Virus record (IMG/VR): IMGVR_UViG_3300047496_000140
Coordinates: 1-40,245 of that record
DNA: 40,245 nt
Source: a virus
Reading direction: 5' to 3' (one strand)
The position numbers and the translations under genes were made by a program. Shown here piece after piece: positions 16,422 to 24,666 of this stretch; the stretch's first letter is position 1; the number at the start of each line of letters is the position of its first letter. Under the pieces are notes generated by a model, which did no database searches, was not told the DNA's origin, and was given only the letters and a program-made list of their open reading frames with translations.

Positions 16422-17642
16422 TTAGACCCTAGACCGAGCTTCTGCAAAATTCGCTGCTAGCTCCTCGCGCAATGTGCGCTCGCTGCCCGCAGTCGTAGAC
16501 GCGGCACCACCGCCTCTGCTGCGAACACTCACGCCACGCGCCCGGGCCTGCTGTACCTGGCGGGCCTTGTCCGCCGCAGCCTTGAGCCCGGCTTCCCGTT
16601 CCTTGATCAACTGATCGCGGATATCGGGGCGGGCATAGATGGCCTGGTCGTAGGCCTCCGCAAGCGTCTGCGCCGCTCCGCCGGCTAGCAGGACCCGCAT
16701 GTGGTCCTTCACCTCGGAGAAATATCGGTTGGCGGGGTTCGCCTGGAAGGTCTCGATTTCGGTCATCACTGAGGATGCCATCTGCTCCTGGGCGGCCTGC
16801 TGGTCGCGCTGCTGCTGCGCCTTGAACTGGTCCCACTCCGTTGCCATCTGGGCAAGAGCGGGGGGCAGTTGAAAGGACTGAGCAGGAGCGCCCGCTGCAG
16901 GGGCTCCGGGGGCGGGTGGCTGTCCGCCGGGAGCTACTCCGGCGAACATGCGGGGATCGATTCCGTACTGTCGGGCGAGGTGCCCGAGGATCGTGGCCTT
17001 CTGCACCGGAGTGCCGGATTGAAGGGCACGAATCGTTGAGAGTGCGTTCTCCATGAACTTGACCGGGTGCACGCCTTCGCGCTGGATCACGTCCTGGAAG
17101 TTGCCCACGGTGCCCTTGAAGGATCGGGCGAGCTCGCGCTCCTGGTCCTGGGCGGTGAGCTGCCTGTGCATCGCCTGCTCGCGGTGCGCGATTTCCTTGC
17201 GCACGGTCTCGGGCAGCTTCGACCACTCGGCTTTGGCCTGCTGGGACCACAGCCGCGGGGCAAGATTTAAGTCCTGCGGGGCTTGACCGTCCGCAGGTGC
17301 CTGCGCACGTCCTGCGGCCTGATCCTGGGCGGCGAGCTCCGCGGCGCTGGGCGCGGCGGCTGCGGAGGGCTGCTGCGCATCGGCAGCGGACCCAGATGCA
17401 GCAGATCCGTCGCGAGCCTTGGGAGCGAAGCGGCCGCTCTCATCGCGCTGTCTTCCGCCTCCGCCCTGGTCAGCATCTCCACTGCGGCCAGCACCATTGC
17501 CGCGCTGATTCGCGTCACCATCGGCGCCCTCCTGGTTGCCCACCACCTCATCGCGTGCCTCGAGCAGTTGCTCGCGCAGGGTCGGCTCGGCCTCGCCGTC
17601 CTCCCCATCCAGTCCCTCAGCCAATGCTTGCGGCCGTGCCAT
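16422..17642 (-). CDS. Scaffolding protein
   Basis: This 406-residue protein starts at ATG 17642. It is acidic and Gln/Ala-rich. Residues 1-120 are low-complexity. A conserved-type core begins at about 125 with a Leu-Trp-Ser-Gln-Gln-Ala-Lys motif, then an IQREGVHPVKFMENALSTI segment (about 185-203), which recurs in podovirus-like scaffolds. Long Gln-rich helices follow (270-370), and a basic C-terminus ends in an LREELAANFAEARSRV helix, the usual capsid-binding tail. It lies between the portal-proximal zinc-ribbon gene and the major capsid gene. Confidence 0.8.
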   Translation of the reverse strand: MARPQALAEGLDGEDGEAEPTLREQLLEARDEVVGNQEGADGDANQRGNGAGRSGDADQGGGGRQRDESGRFAPKARDGSAASGSAADAQQPSAAAAPSAAELAAQDQAAGRAQAPADGQAPQDLNLAPRLWSQQAKAEWSKLPETVRKEIAHREQAMHRQLTAQDQERELARSFKGTVGNFQDVIQREGVHPVKFMENALSTIRALQSGTPVQKATILGHLARQYGIDPRMFAGVAPGGQPPAPGAPAAGAPAQSFQLPPALAQMATEWDQFKAQQQRDQQAAQEQMASSVMTEIETFQANPANRYFSEVKDHMRVLLAGGAAQTLAEAYDQAIYARPDIRDQLIKEREAGLKAAADKARQVQQARARGVSVRSRGGGAASTTAGSERTLREELAANFAEARSRV

Positions 17643-17645
17643 GTC

Positions 17646-18056
17646 CTACCCTCTCTTTTCCAGAATGTGCCGGGGCACCTTGGCCCGCAGCTCGTTGCGA
17701 ATCGTGGCGCGCAGCTCCTGGCGCTGGTCGCGGGTCATCTTGGTGCCGCGCATCGTCCGGGTGTCCTTGGGGAGGTCGGTGCCGACCTCGCGCAGCTTGT
17801 TGCGCTTCAGGTACTCCCGATGCTCACGGCGTGAGGTGATGGGCTTCCCGGCCATGTCGCCCGCGGTGGCGATGTAGGGGGCAAGATCCGCCTGCCCCAT
17901 GGGGGCGGTGAGGATCACCCGCTTGGCGGCGATCTGGCTGGCCGCAGCGCGCTGGGCCTGGCAGGGGCAGATGGCCGGATCGTTCCGGTCAGCTACGCGC
18001 CGCACCAGCTCCTGCACGAAGCCGCACTCCCCGCACTCGTACTCGTAGGTGGGCAT
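17646..18056 (-). CDS. FmdB-like zinc-ribbon protein
   Basis: This 136-residue protein starts at ATG 18056, overlapping the portal stop (ATGA). The N-terminus MPTYEYECGECG holds Cys8 and Cys11, and a CPC pair lies at 30-32, the layout of the FmdB/CxxC small zinc-ribbon group; the second pair has one residue fewer than usual. The rest is basic and helical with an RREHREYLKRNKLRE stretch and a Lys/Arg-rich end. The ribbon may bind nucleic acid or metal. A role in head assembly or a regulatory role at the switch to capsid production are both possible; neither is shown. Confidence 0.65.
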   Translation of the reverse strand: MPTYEYECGECGFVQELVRRVADRNDPAICPCQAQRAAASQIAAKRVILTAPMGQADLAPYIATAGDMAGKPITSRREHREYLKRNKLREVGTDLPKDTRTMRGTKMTRDQRQELRATIRNELRAKVPRHILEKRG

Positions 18057-20722
18057 CAGGCGCGCGCCTCCGCCTTGGCCTTCTTCGGCTTCGCCTGCTG
18101 GACCGCGACCGCCTGCTTGCCCTTCTCCCGGGTGAGCCCGAGCTGCGAGCGGTCCGACTGCACGCCCATCATCCGCTCATGGGCCATCTGCCGGGATTGC
18201 TCGCGGGCGCCGAGATTGGCCTTATGGGTCTCAAGCTGCATATCGGCGTGATGGTCGAACTGGGCCTTCTGGGCCTCAAAGTGCATTTTCTGGGTTTCCA
18301 TCGCCTGATCGGTGTGGGCCTTGAGCTGCGCCTTGAACTGCTCCACGTGCATGTCGAGCTGGGCCTTTTGCTGGTCCTGCTGCGCCTGGGCCTGCTGCTG
18401 GGCAAGATTGCGCTTGGTCTCAGCGTCGGTTTCGGCCTGGCGGGCCTGCATCTCGATCTTGGCCTTGCCCTGGGCGATGGCGAGCGCGGTCTGCTGCTCC
18501 ATCTGGGCTTTAGCCGCCTCGGGGTCGGGCTTGGGCTGCTTCGCGGCCTTCTGCAGAGCATCCATCGCATCATCGAAGGTCTGCTCGATGGAGCGGGCGC
18601 TGGTGAAGGCGCGCACGGTCCACATGAAGACCTCGCACAGCATCGGCACAAGCTCAGGGGCCATCTGGCCTGCCTGCTCGAGCTGGGTGAGAAAGCCGGT
18701 CGCCTTCTCCAGGAAGTCCAGGCGGCTTTGCTTCTCGGCCTCCTCATCCATGCGCACGGTCGAGTCGGTCTCGATATCGAGGCGGAACTCGCGCACCACC
18801 GGATTGCGCAACAGGCCCTCAACCTCCTCCCAGGTCGGCTGGCTCATGAGCTCGAGCTGCTGGGGTGAGACTGGAGCTGATCCCGGCGCAGGCGTACCTG
18901 CCATGCCGGGGGCGGCCGGGTTCATGCCAGCCGCGCCAGGACCTCCCGGAGGTGGCGGAGGGCCTGCTGCAGGCTGGGGAGGCGCGGGCGGGGCCGCTGC
19001 CGGAGGAGCTCCGGGTGCAGTGCCCGGCGGGCCTGGAGGATGTGGGGGTGCTGCCCCGGGAGGGCCTCCACCACCAGGTGGCGCACCGGGAGGGGCCTGC
19101 TGGGCCTGCGCTTGCTGCAGGGCTGCGAGCATGGCCTGGTGCTGCTGCTGGAGCTGGATCTGCTGCTTCTCGGCGTTGGTGAGGAGCTTGACACCGCTGA
19201 TCCCCTTCAAGGTCTCAATGGAGTACTTGGCAATCATCTCCCCGATGATGTGCACCTCGTCACGGCAGAAGCGCTGGACCTCCTGCTGGGCGTCCTGGAT
19301 GCGCAGCACCGAGAACTGGCCTTTGAGCTGCTGCGCGGTGGCGGTCTCGTTGGGGTCCGAGAGCCCGCGCACAATGTCGCTGATGCCGGTGAGCTGGTAG
19401 ATATCGTCGATGAGCTGCTGGCGCTGGTCTTTCAGGAACCCGAGCGTGGTGGCGATCTCCTCCATCGGCAGGAGCTCGTAGACCCCGGCAAGGCCGCCCT
19501 TTTCCTTGTGCGCCGCCCAGCCCTCCACCGGTATGAGCTGGTTCTCCACGCCCTCGGACAGGAGCCGATCGAGGCCCTCGGCCGAGGTATCCCGCACGCC
19601 TGCCACCTTCAGGGCCTTGGTGATCGAGGTAATGCGGCTGGACAGATCGTCCACCTCGTTGGCCTGGTCCTGGTAGTGCGCGAAATTAGGCACCGGGATC
19701 AGGTCATCGTTGGCGAGGTTCGCGTAGATCGGCCTGGGGCAGGGGAAGAAGTCCTTGAGCTCGCAGGGATCTGGCCGGGTGTCGAGCACGAAGCGGAAAT
19801 TCTTGATAACCCAGATCACCTCGCGCTTGTGCTTGTCCCAGATCTCATAGACCACCGCCTTTTTGCGGCTCATCGGGACCTTGGCATCGGTGAGGGTGCG
19901 CGGGGACCAGTCGAGCGGGATCTGCTTGATCTCGGCCTTCGTCAGCATGCCCTTGCCGCAGAAGCGCTCCATGAGCTCCTCGCGGTCGAGGTAGACCTTG
20001 CGCCACACCGCGCGCACCTCATCCCAGGTGCGGGCCCAGGTGTGGCCGAAGTCCTCGGTTGCTACGTAGTCGACCAGGGTCTCCTCGTAGGTGAGCTCGT
20101 CTTCATCCGCCTCGCTGTCGGCATCGTTGGTGACCTGGACACCAGAGGCCGCAAGCTCATCCTGGGAGGCGTGGCCTTCGTCCCCTGGCTCACTGGTTGA
20201 GCCACCGAGCTGCGGGCCGGTCGCCATGCCATCGCTGCCCGGGCGCGGGTTGGCCGGGTCATCCTCATCGGGCATCGGCTTGGCCGGCTTGTGCTCGATG
20301 TGGGGCACGTAGCGCACCCACACGGTGCCCCGGCCAGAGAGCTCCTCATCGAGCACCACCTGACGGTGGGTGAGCATGGTCGGGTTGACCACATCCAGGG
20401 TGTACTGAATCGAGCGCTCGAGGATCTCGCTGGTCACCCGTCCAATGGGGTCCTTGTCCTTGTAGCGCCGCTCGACGGATGCCTTGGGGTTGCGGGCATA
20501 TAGCGCCGGCATGCGGATCTGGGTGTTGGCCCATAGGACGTTGAAGCGGGTGATCGCCTCCTCACGCGGGGTGCGAATGTCCTTGTACCGCTTCACGATC
20601 TTTCGGACCCGGCGCAGCCACTTGTCGGTCATGCGCTCGTAGTCATCGATCTCACGGCCCCAGAATTCGACCTCCTTATCGAGGCCGAGGCCTTGAGCTT
20701 TCTTGGGTCCGTCGGTTGCCAT
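18056..20722 (-). CDS. Portal protein
   Basis: This 888-residue protein starts at ATG 20722, overlapping the stop of a 50-residue gene. Residues 1-500 have the podovirus portal pattern: an N-terminal helix with KEVEFWGREIDDYERMT, a WANTQIRMPALYARNP segment (about 63-78), a DFFPCPRPIYAN motif (about 325) and long alpha-helices with acidic patches. Residues about 540-620 form a Pro/Gly-rich linker, and about 715-860 a very long Gln/Ala/Lys-rich coiled coil ending in a basic patch. The coil is longer than in typical portals and may be the barrel reaching into the head. Its place between terminase and scaffold supports the call. Confidence 0.8.
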   Translation of the reverse strand: MATDGPKKAQGLGLDKEVEFWGREIDDYERMTDKWLRRVRKIVKRYKDIRTPREEAITRFNVLWANTQIRMPALYARNPKASVERRYKDKDPIGRVTSEILERSIQYTLDVVNPTMLTHRQVVLDEELSGRGTVWVRYVPHIEHKPAKPMPDEDDPANPRPGSDGMATGPQLGGSTSEPGDEGHASQDELAASGVQVTNDADSEADEDELTYEETLVDYVATEDFGHTWARTWDEVRAVWRKVYLDREELMERFCGKGMLTKAEIKQIPLDWSPRTLTDAKVPMSRKKAVVYEIWDKHKREVIWVIKNFRFVLDTRPDPCELKDFFPCPRPIYANLANDDLIPVPNFAHYQDQANEVDDLSSRITSITKALKVAGVRDTSAEGLDRLLSEGVENQLIPVEGWAAHKEKGGLAGVYELLPMEEIATTLGFLKDQRQQLIDDIYQLTGISDIVRGLSDPNETATAQQLKGQFSVLRIQDAQQEVQRFCRDEVHIIGEMIAKYSIETLKGISGVKLLTNAEKQQIQLQQQHQAMLAALQQAQAQQAPPGAPPGGGGPPGAAPPHPPGPPGTAPGAPPAAAPPAPPQPAAGPPPPPGGPGAAGMNPAAPGMAGTPAPGSAPVSPQQLELMSQPTWEEVEGLLRNPVVREFRLDIETDSTVRMDEEAEKQSRLDFLEKATGFLTQLEQAGQMAPELVPMLCEVFMWTVRAFTSARSIEQTFDDAMDALQKAAKQPKPDPEAAKAQMEQQTALAIAQGKAKIEMQARQAETDAETKRNLAQQQAQAQQDQQKAQLDMHVEQFKAQLKAHTDQAMETQKMHFEAQKAQFDHHADMQLETHKANLGAREQSRQMAHERMMGVQSDRSQLGLTREKGKQAVAVQQAKPKKAKAEARA

Positions 20723-20874
20723 CAGCGGTTGCGCTTGCGGGCGAGCTTCGCCGCCTTATTGGCCGCGCGGCGCTTGTCCCGGCAATTGGCAAAGGCGCGG
20801 GTCTCGCGCTGCGGCGCGCTGTTCTTGAGCCTGGCCGACACTCTGGCCGGCTGATCCATGCCTGAAGTCGGCAT
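20722..20874 (-). CDS. Small basic protein (50 residues)
   Basis: The frame starts at ATG 20874, three bases after the stop of the next upstream gene, and its TGA overlaps the portal ATG (ATGA). The C-terminal half is dominated by Lys/Arg (KRRAANKAAKLARKRNR), so it may bind DNA or RNA. A single Cys at 31. It is unlike any family I recognise. Coupling to the portal gene suggests a morphogenesis-related role. Confidence 0.6.
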   Translation of the reverse strand: MPTSGMDQPARVSARLKNSAPQRETRAFANCRDKRRAANKAAKLARKRNR

Positions 20875-20877
20875 GCG

Positions 20878-21153
20878 CTACGCCGTAACGAAGGTGGTTG
20901 AGGCCGCGCAGTTGACCACAAGGCCGTTCTTGATTTCGATCGGGAACGGATACCAGCCGAGCACCACCGGGGTAATGGAGAGCACCTGGTTGCCCGCGGC
21001 AGCGCCGGCAGCGGTGGCCGAATCGTAGATCAGGATCGCGCCTGACACGCTGACCATGAAGCCCAGCAGCCGGCAGTCGCGTGGGACTGCGAGGACGGCG
21101 GAGCCAGTGGCGGGGGTAACGGGGGAACCGGAAGGCAGATTGCCTGCGCCCAT
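20878..21153 (-). CDS. Small beta-rich structural-cluster protein
   Basis: This 91-residue protein starts at ATG 21153. It is uncharged and rich in Val, Gly, Ala and Ser with predicted beta strands, including a hydrophobic strand GFMVSVSGAILIYDSA at about 31-46. It is similar in composition to phage head-fibre or decoration proteins. No conserved domain recognised. Stop TAG at 20878 is followed after 3 bases by the next start, so translation is likely coupled. Confidence 0.6.
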   Translation of the reverse strand: MGAGNLPSGSPVTPATGSAVLAVPRDCRLLGFMVSVSGAILIYDSATAAGAAAGNQVLSITPVVLGWYPFPIEIKNGLVVNCAASTTFVTA

Positions 21154-21160
21154 CGGGTGG

Positions 21161-21352
21161 TCACTCCTGGGTCGGCGGTGGATTGCCCTCCTGATCGAGG
21201 ATTACCCACTCGGCGCCCAATTCTTTCAACACCTTGCGCGCCCTGGTGAGACCAAACACCGTTTGCGCGCCTTCGGAATGCCTGACCCTTGACCCGTCGG
21301 GCTCGATTTTATACACGCCCCACTCGACCTCGTCCATGTGCTTAGCAGTCAA
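21161..21352 (-). CDS. Small unknown protein, start uncertain (TTG, or CTG further up)
   Basis: A TTG at 21352 has a strong Shine-Dalgarno (GAAGGAG, 9 bases upstream) and gives 63 residues. The same frame stays open upstream for 27 more codons to a CTG at 21433 that overlaps the TGA of the previous gene as CTGA, matching the ATGA and GTGA junctions used elsewhere in this genome. The upstream peptide (ALNPIAAHCARVIRTAYFER) looks like natural protein. The known part is mixed charged, with a KVLKELGAEWVILDQEG helix-strand. Function unknown. Confidence 0.55.
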   Translation of the reverse strand: MTAKHMDEVEWGVYKIEPDGSRVRHSEGAQTVFGLTRARKVLKELGAEWVILDQEGNPPPTQE

Positions 21353-21429
21353 CCAGGCGAACTCCTTCGCGGCGCGGCGTTCAAAGTAGGCGGTGCGGAT
21401 GACCCGCGCGCAGTGCGCGGCGATGGGAT

Positions 21430-21561
21430 TCAGCGCGCACCGCCGCGCTGCGCTGCCTCGTGCGCCGTGCCTGCCGAGGCGGGAGCGGGCGGCAGATTGT
21501 TGTCCGGGTGCTGCGCGGGCTTGTTCGGGTCAGCTTGGTGCTGGCTGCTGTTCTGGCTCAT
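21430..21561 (-). CDS. Very small hydrophilic protein (43 residues)
   Basis: The frame opens at ATG 21561, overlapping the large-terminase TGA (ATGA), and closes at 21430. The product is Gln/Asn/Pro/Ala-rich, mostly disordered, with no Cys and no hydrophobic segment. Translational coupling and lack of competing frames support it. Function unknown; it may only carry ribosomes on to the next frame, whose CTG candidate start overlaps its stop. Confidence 0.5.
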   Translation of the reverse strand: MSQNSSQHQADPNKPAQHPDNNLPPAPASAGTAHEAAQRGGAR

Positions 21562-23057
21562 AAGCGCTCCAGGGGTTTGCCCTTTGACTGCTCGCCCCAG
21601 AATATCTCGTCAGCGGTGGTATCACTCAGGAACTTGGCGGGCTTGGGCTTCTTCGCCCGGTGCGGGGGCTGCCACACCTGGCCGATGATCTCCATGGCAT
21701 CACAGCCGTGGGAGCTCCAGTCGTGCGCCGGCTCGTCTTTAAGGCGCTTGGCCTTGGAGTCCCAGGGGAAGTGGTAGCTCTCGAGCGCATCGATGCCATC
21801 CTGGGTGAGGGGCTGGTTCCACTCGCACCAGGGCAGGATCGCCCGGGCTGCCTGGATGCCGTCGAGCTGGTTCACCGCCGGGACCACGTTCAGGTTAAAG
21901 CCGAAGCGGAACATCTGGTCACCAAATGACCGACCGCCAGCGGCTAACGTCTTGTTAGCGGCGTCATGGGGGACGTGGTGCTTGCCATAGTCGTACTGCC
22001 GGCGGCGCTTCAAGCCCTTGATCCGCTCCCCTAAAGTCATGTTGCCGCGCTCATCCACCTCGATGTACTTGCCGTAGAGCTGCTCGGCATAGTGCTGGGG
22101 CGGCTTATTGGAAAACTGCATGTATTCGATCAGCCGGATCTTAGGTCCGGGCAGCTCCTGGTAGAACCACACCCCCGTGGCGTCTGAATAACCGAGGTCC
22201 CAGGCCGTGTGCACCGGGTAGCCCGGGACGTGGGGAAAGAGGCCCACCCGGCCCTCCCGCTCGGCTTTGCGCATCCAGGCGGCATAGATGGCACCCACCA
22301 CCGCGGCATCGAAGCTGCATAGGTATTCCTGCTCGAAATAGCTCTGCCCGAGGTCGGGCCCGAAGTCCGCCTGGCGCTCTTTGAGCTCCTCGGCCAGCTC
22401 CTCGGGGGTGAATACGTCGGTATCGGTGGCCGGGAGGACTTCGGCGAACCAGTTGGCGCTCGAGCGGGCGAGCTGGTAGGTGCTAAGGCCGTGGTTTCGT
22501 CCCCTGGGGGTGTACACGAATATCGCCCACCCGCCGTTTTCTCTCAGGATCGGGCTGATGTAGGCCCATGAGGCAGGATCTGCCAGGGACCACTCTGAGA
22601 ACACCACCCCGACGGGGGGTGAGCCGACCAGGGCGTTATAGTTGTCCGAGCCCACCACCTGCCATATCGAGCCATTCTTCAGCTCGATCATCATCTCGTT
22701 GTTTCGGGTGCGCTTGCGGGCAGCCTCCGGGAAGGCCTCATCAATGCGGCGCCGTCCGGTGTGGGGGTTGATGGCGTCCCAGATCGCCTTACGGGCCTGC
22801 TCAGCCTGGGGGAGCATGTGCCAATAGTTGCCCACCCGCTTGGTCATGGCCTTGAAGGTCCAGCGCAGGGCAAGGTCGTCCTTGCCGGCGCGGCGATGCC
22901 AGACGAGGGCTGCCCTTAAGCCACCGGCCTCGAGGTAACGCCATGCGCGATCCTGGTGGGGCTGGCAGTACCAGGTCCCAAAGGCGCGGACGGTGTTACG
23001 TCGGGGCGGGCGGCTTGGGCTTGCGCTGGTAGCCTTCCGGGCGCTTCGTTGGGTCAT
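21558..23057 (-). CDS. terL: Terminase large subunit (DNA-packaging ATPase/nuclease)
   Basis: This 499-residue protein starts at ATG 23057, overlapping the small subunit gene by 62 bp; no closer start exists in frame. The ATPase domain has a Walker A-like HRRAGKDDLAL (54-64), an adenine-binding QPHQ (32-35) and a Walker B-like strand VGVVFSEW (149-156), with Ser-Glu at its end. A VYTPRGRNHG coupling-type motif lies at 181-190. The RNase H-like nuclease has a first Asp at 287 (WDLGYSD) and a late DWSSHGCDAMEI with two Asp. It translocates DNA into the head through the portal and cuts it, using the small subunit for recognition. Confidence 0.9.
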   Translation of the reverse strand: MTQRSARKATSASPSRPPRRNTVRAFGTWYCQPHQDRAWRYLEAGGLRAALVWHRRAGKDDLALRWTFKAMTKRVGNYWHMLPQAEQARKAIWDAINPHTGRRRIDEAFPEAARKRTRNNEMMIELKNGSIWQVVGSDNYNALVGSPPVGVVFSEWSLADPASWAYISPILRENGGWAIFVYTPRGRNHGLSTYQLARSSANWFAEVLPATDTDVFTPEELAEELKERQADFGPDLGQSYFEQEYLCSFDAAVVGAIYAAWMRKAEREGRVGLFPHVPGYPVHTAWDLGYSDATGVWFYQELPGPKIRLIEYMQFSNKPPQHYAEQLYGKYIEVDERGNMTLGERIKGLKRRRQYDYGKHHVPHDAANKTLAAGGRSFGDQMFRFGFNLNVVPAVNQLDGIQAARAILPWCEWNQPLTQDGIDALESYHFPWDSKAKRLKDEPAHDWSSHGCDAMEIIGQVWQPPHRAKKPKPAKFLSDTTADEIFWGEQSKGKPLERL

Positions 23058-23499
23058 CGAACAGGTATGTCACGTTCCCGAAGCTCTCGATATCCACCTT
23101 GTCGCGCCAGTTCTTCGGATCGCGGTTGCGCAGCCACAAGGATATGGCGGCAGTCTCGGGGGGCTCGCTGATGGCCACCTGGATGGTGCGGGCCTCGGTG
23201 GTGTCCTTGCTGGTCTTCTCCAGCACCACCTGCTCGGTGATGCGGGTATGGCCCACGGCGCGTTCGTAGAGCGAGCGCTTCACCCGCTCATTGGCCTTGA
23301 GGATCGGGATCTGGAGGGCCTTCTCGAAGGCCGGATGGCGCGTGCGCCAGCGCCAGAAGGTATCCCGGACGATGCCGAGCACTTGGCAGATCTCAGGGTG
23401 GGTAAAGCCGCGAGCGGCGCACAGGGCGGCCGTGTCGGCATATTCCTTGCGGAACTTGGTCGGTCTGCCGCGCGCGTTGGCCTTCTGCTCGTCGCTCAT
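22996..23499 (-). CDS. terS: Terminase small subunit
   Basis: This 167-residue protein starts at ATG 23499 with GGAGAGGGA upstream. Residues 10-52 hold a GRPTKFR start and a helix-turn-helix (GFTHPEICQVLGIVRDTFWRW); a basic helix with ANERVKRSLYERAVG follows at about 70-85, and the C-terminal half carries LWLRNRDPKNWRDK (about 122-135), a hallmark of this terminase group. It recognises the packaging site and recruits the large subunit. The upstream 91-bp gap holds a perfect parS-like palindrome, so the packaging signal could lie nearby. Confidence 0.9.
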   Translation of the reverse strand: MSDEQKANARGRPTKFRKEYADTAALCAARGFTHPEICQVLGIVRDTFWRWRTRHPAFEKALQIPILKANERVKRSLYERAVGHTRITEQVVLEKTSKDTTEARTIQVAISEPPETAAISLWLRNRDPKNWRDKVDIESFGNVTYLFDDPTKRPEGYQRKPKPPAPT

Positions 23500-23551
23500 T
23501 CCCTCTCCACCTGTCCAGCTCGAAGGCTGGGTCGGAAGTGGTCAGGGGGCG

Positions 23552-23567
23552 TGTTCCACGTGGAACA
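23552..23567. promoter_or_regulatory. parS: parS-like 16-bp palindrome (ParB-binding site candidate)
   Basis: TGTTCCACGTGGAACA is perfectly palindromic and agrees with the bacterial chromosomal parS consensus (TGTTNCACGTGNAACA); this variant is known from Pseudomonas-type hosts. It lies in the 91-bp gap between a 143-residue gene and the small terminase gene. It is flanked by AGGGGG (23544-23549) and CCCCCT (23572-23577), which could pair as outer arms of a larger hairpin. Neither a ParA nor a ParB gene is visible in the window, so host ParB would be needed. No second exact copy was seen. A hairpin element or packaging-site part is the alternative. Confidence 0.75.
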
Positions 23568-23590
23568 TCACCCCCCTTAAGCCTGTCAGC

Positions 23591-24022
23591 TTATGCCGAA
23601 AGGTCCGCAGCCCAGAGCTCCACTCCGGCAACGATTCCCATGTACGTGAACTGCGCCTGCTTGTTGTTGGCGACGCTGAAGCCTGCACCCGCACCCGCAC
23701 CCTGCACCTTGCCGGTCGAGGCGTTCGGGTACACCAGGAGCGTGTTGCCGCCCTGGTTGAACACCTGGAGGGTATCGCCCAGGTTCACAAGGCCCGGCGC
23801 CGAGGCATCCACCCCTAAGGGCAGCTTGTAGCCGGTCGAGGCGCCCACCGAGGTGCCGGCCAGGATGACGCTGTCGGAAGGCATGATCGGGGCGGTGGCC
23901 TGGCTATTGCCCGCCGGAGCACCAGTCTGGGTGCCGACGGTGAGCTGGGTCACGATGCCAAGGAGAGCGGCCGCATGCTGTGCGCTCGCTCCCGAGGCCA
24001 TGATATTTGCGCGAAGGGGCAT
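23591..24022 (-). CDS. Small beta-rich virion-type protein
   Basis: This 143-residue protein starts at ATG 24022 with AGGAG upstream. It is Gly/Ala/Val/Thr-rich with a start MPLRANIMASGASAQHAAALLG and predicted short strands, including a GNTLLVYPNASTG strand region (about 91-103). No Cys. It looks like a small head or decoration protein. It lies apart from other head genes, before the terminase genes. Confidence 0.55.
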   Translation of the reverse strand: MPLRANIMASGASAQHAAALLGIVTQLTVGTQTGAPAGNSQATAPIMPSDSVILAGTSVGASTGYKLPLGVDASAPGLVNLGDTLQVFNQGGNTLLVYPNASTGKVQGAGAGAGFSVANNKQAQFTYMGIVAGVELWAADLSA

Positions 24023-24060
24023 TGAGATCTCCTAGTTCATTTGGGGTAGAGGCGTGTGCC

Positions 24061-24462
24061 TCAGTACATCACGCTCTTGCCCTTGCCGCGGCTCATCGTC
24101 GCCCCGGCAGTGGCCCCTCGAAGTGATTCCATGGTGCCGCGCGCACCCTTGGTGACCACGGCATTTTTCGCCATGGTGCCGGGGGCGGTCTTGGGGAACG
24201 GGCCGCTTGAGCCCTTCTTGCCGATTCCCATTTTCCCGCCCGGGCCGCCGCGCTTCTCGGTCATCGAGCCGCCCTTGCCCTTCTTCGCAATGGCTGCCCC
24301 CTGGGTGTTGGCGCCGGTCCTGATGCTGCCGGGCATGCCGGGCATGGTCGACCCGCTGCGCAGTTTCATCGAGCGGGTTTTCACATCCGGCCCGCCGCGG
24401 TTGCGTGACTGAATCGACTTGGTTGAGGCGATCGAGTCGCCAGCGGTGAACTTTGCGGCCAT
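24061..24462 (-). CDS. Gly/Lys-rich basic protein
   Basis: This 133-residue protein starts at ATG 24462. The earlier in-frame start at 24660 would give a His/Arg/Pro-rich extension that reads as out-of-frame sequence of the preceding small gene. The protein is dominated by Gly, Lys, Met, Ser and Thr with repeated GKK, GGPGG and TKGARGT patterns and is strongly basic, suggesting DNA or nucleoprotein contact. No fold or family recognised. Confidence 0.55.
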   Translation of the reverse strand: MAAKFTAGDSIASTKSIQSRNRGGPDVKTRSMKLRSGSTMPGMPGSIRTGANTQGAAIAKKGKGGSMTEKRGGPGGKMGIGKKGSSGPFPKTAPGTMAKNAVVTKGARGTMESLRGATAGATMSRGKGKSVMY

Positions 24463-24473
24463 GGGTGCGTGTC

Positions 24474-24650
24474 CTATCGTTTGGAGGGTTTTCGCTCGGA
24501 TGAGGTGCGCGCCTGGCCCTTGAGGCGCTCCATTTTCCCGCGATCGGCCGCGACAAAGTCGGCCCCGACGCGCTTGGGGATGCCGAGGGTGGAGTTGCCG
24601 TGGGCTGCGGCTTCCATCGCCCGGTGCTGTTTCGGAGTCAGGCTCGGCAT
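24474..24650 (-). CDS. Small conserved-type phage protein (58 residues)
   Basis: The frame opens at ATG 24650 with GGGGA four bases upstream and closes with TAG at 24474. The sequence starts [18 protein letters not shown] and contains [17 protein letters not shown]. Short phage proteins with a TPKQ start and a GIPK..G..FVAAD core are widespread next to terminase genes, with unknown function. The end is basic. It lies a few bases after a possible terminator hairpin. Confidence 0.65.
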   Translation of the reverse strand: MPSLTPKQHRAMEAAAHGNSTLGIPKRVGADFVAADRGKMERLKGQARTSSERKPSKR

Positions 24651-24666
24651 GATTCCCCATGTAGAA

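Noticed and set aside
19040-20200. Rightward 386-codon open frame
   Set aside because: It mirrors the portal coding region; the product has no recognisable fold and the portal frame is clearly real.
23544-23577. parS region as an intrinsic terminator
   Set aside because: The outer arms pair imperfectly and there is no U run after the hairpin on either strand; the inner palindrome has an exact parS match, which explains it better.
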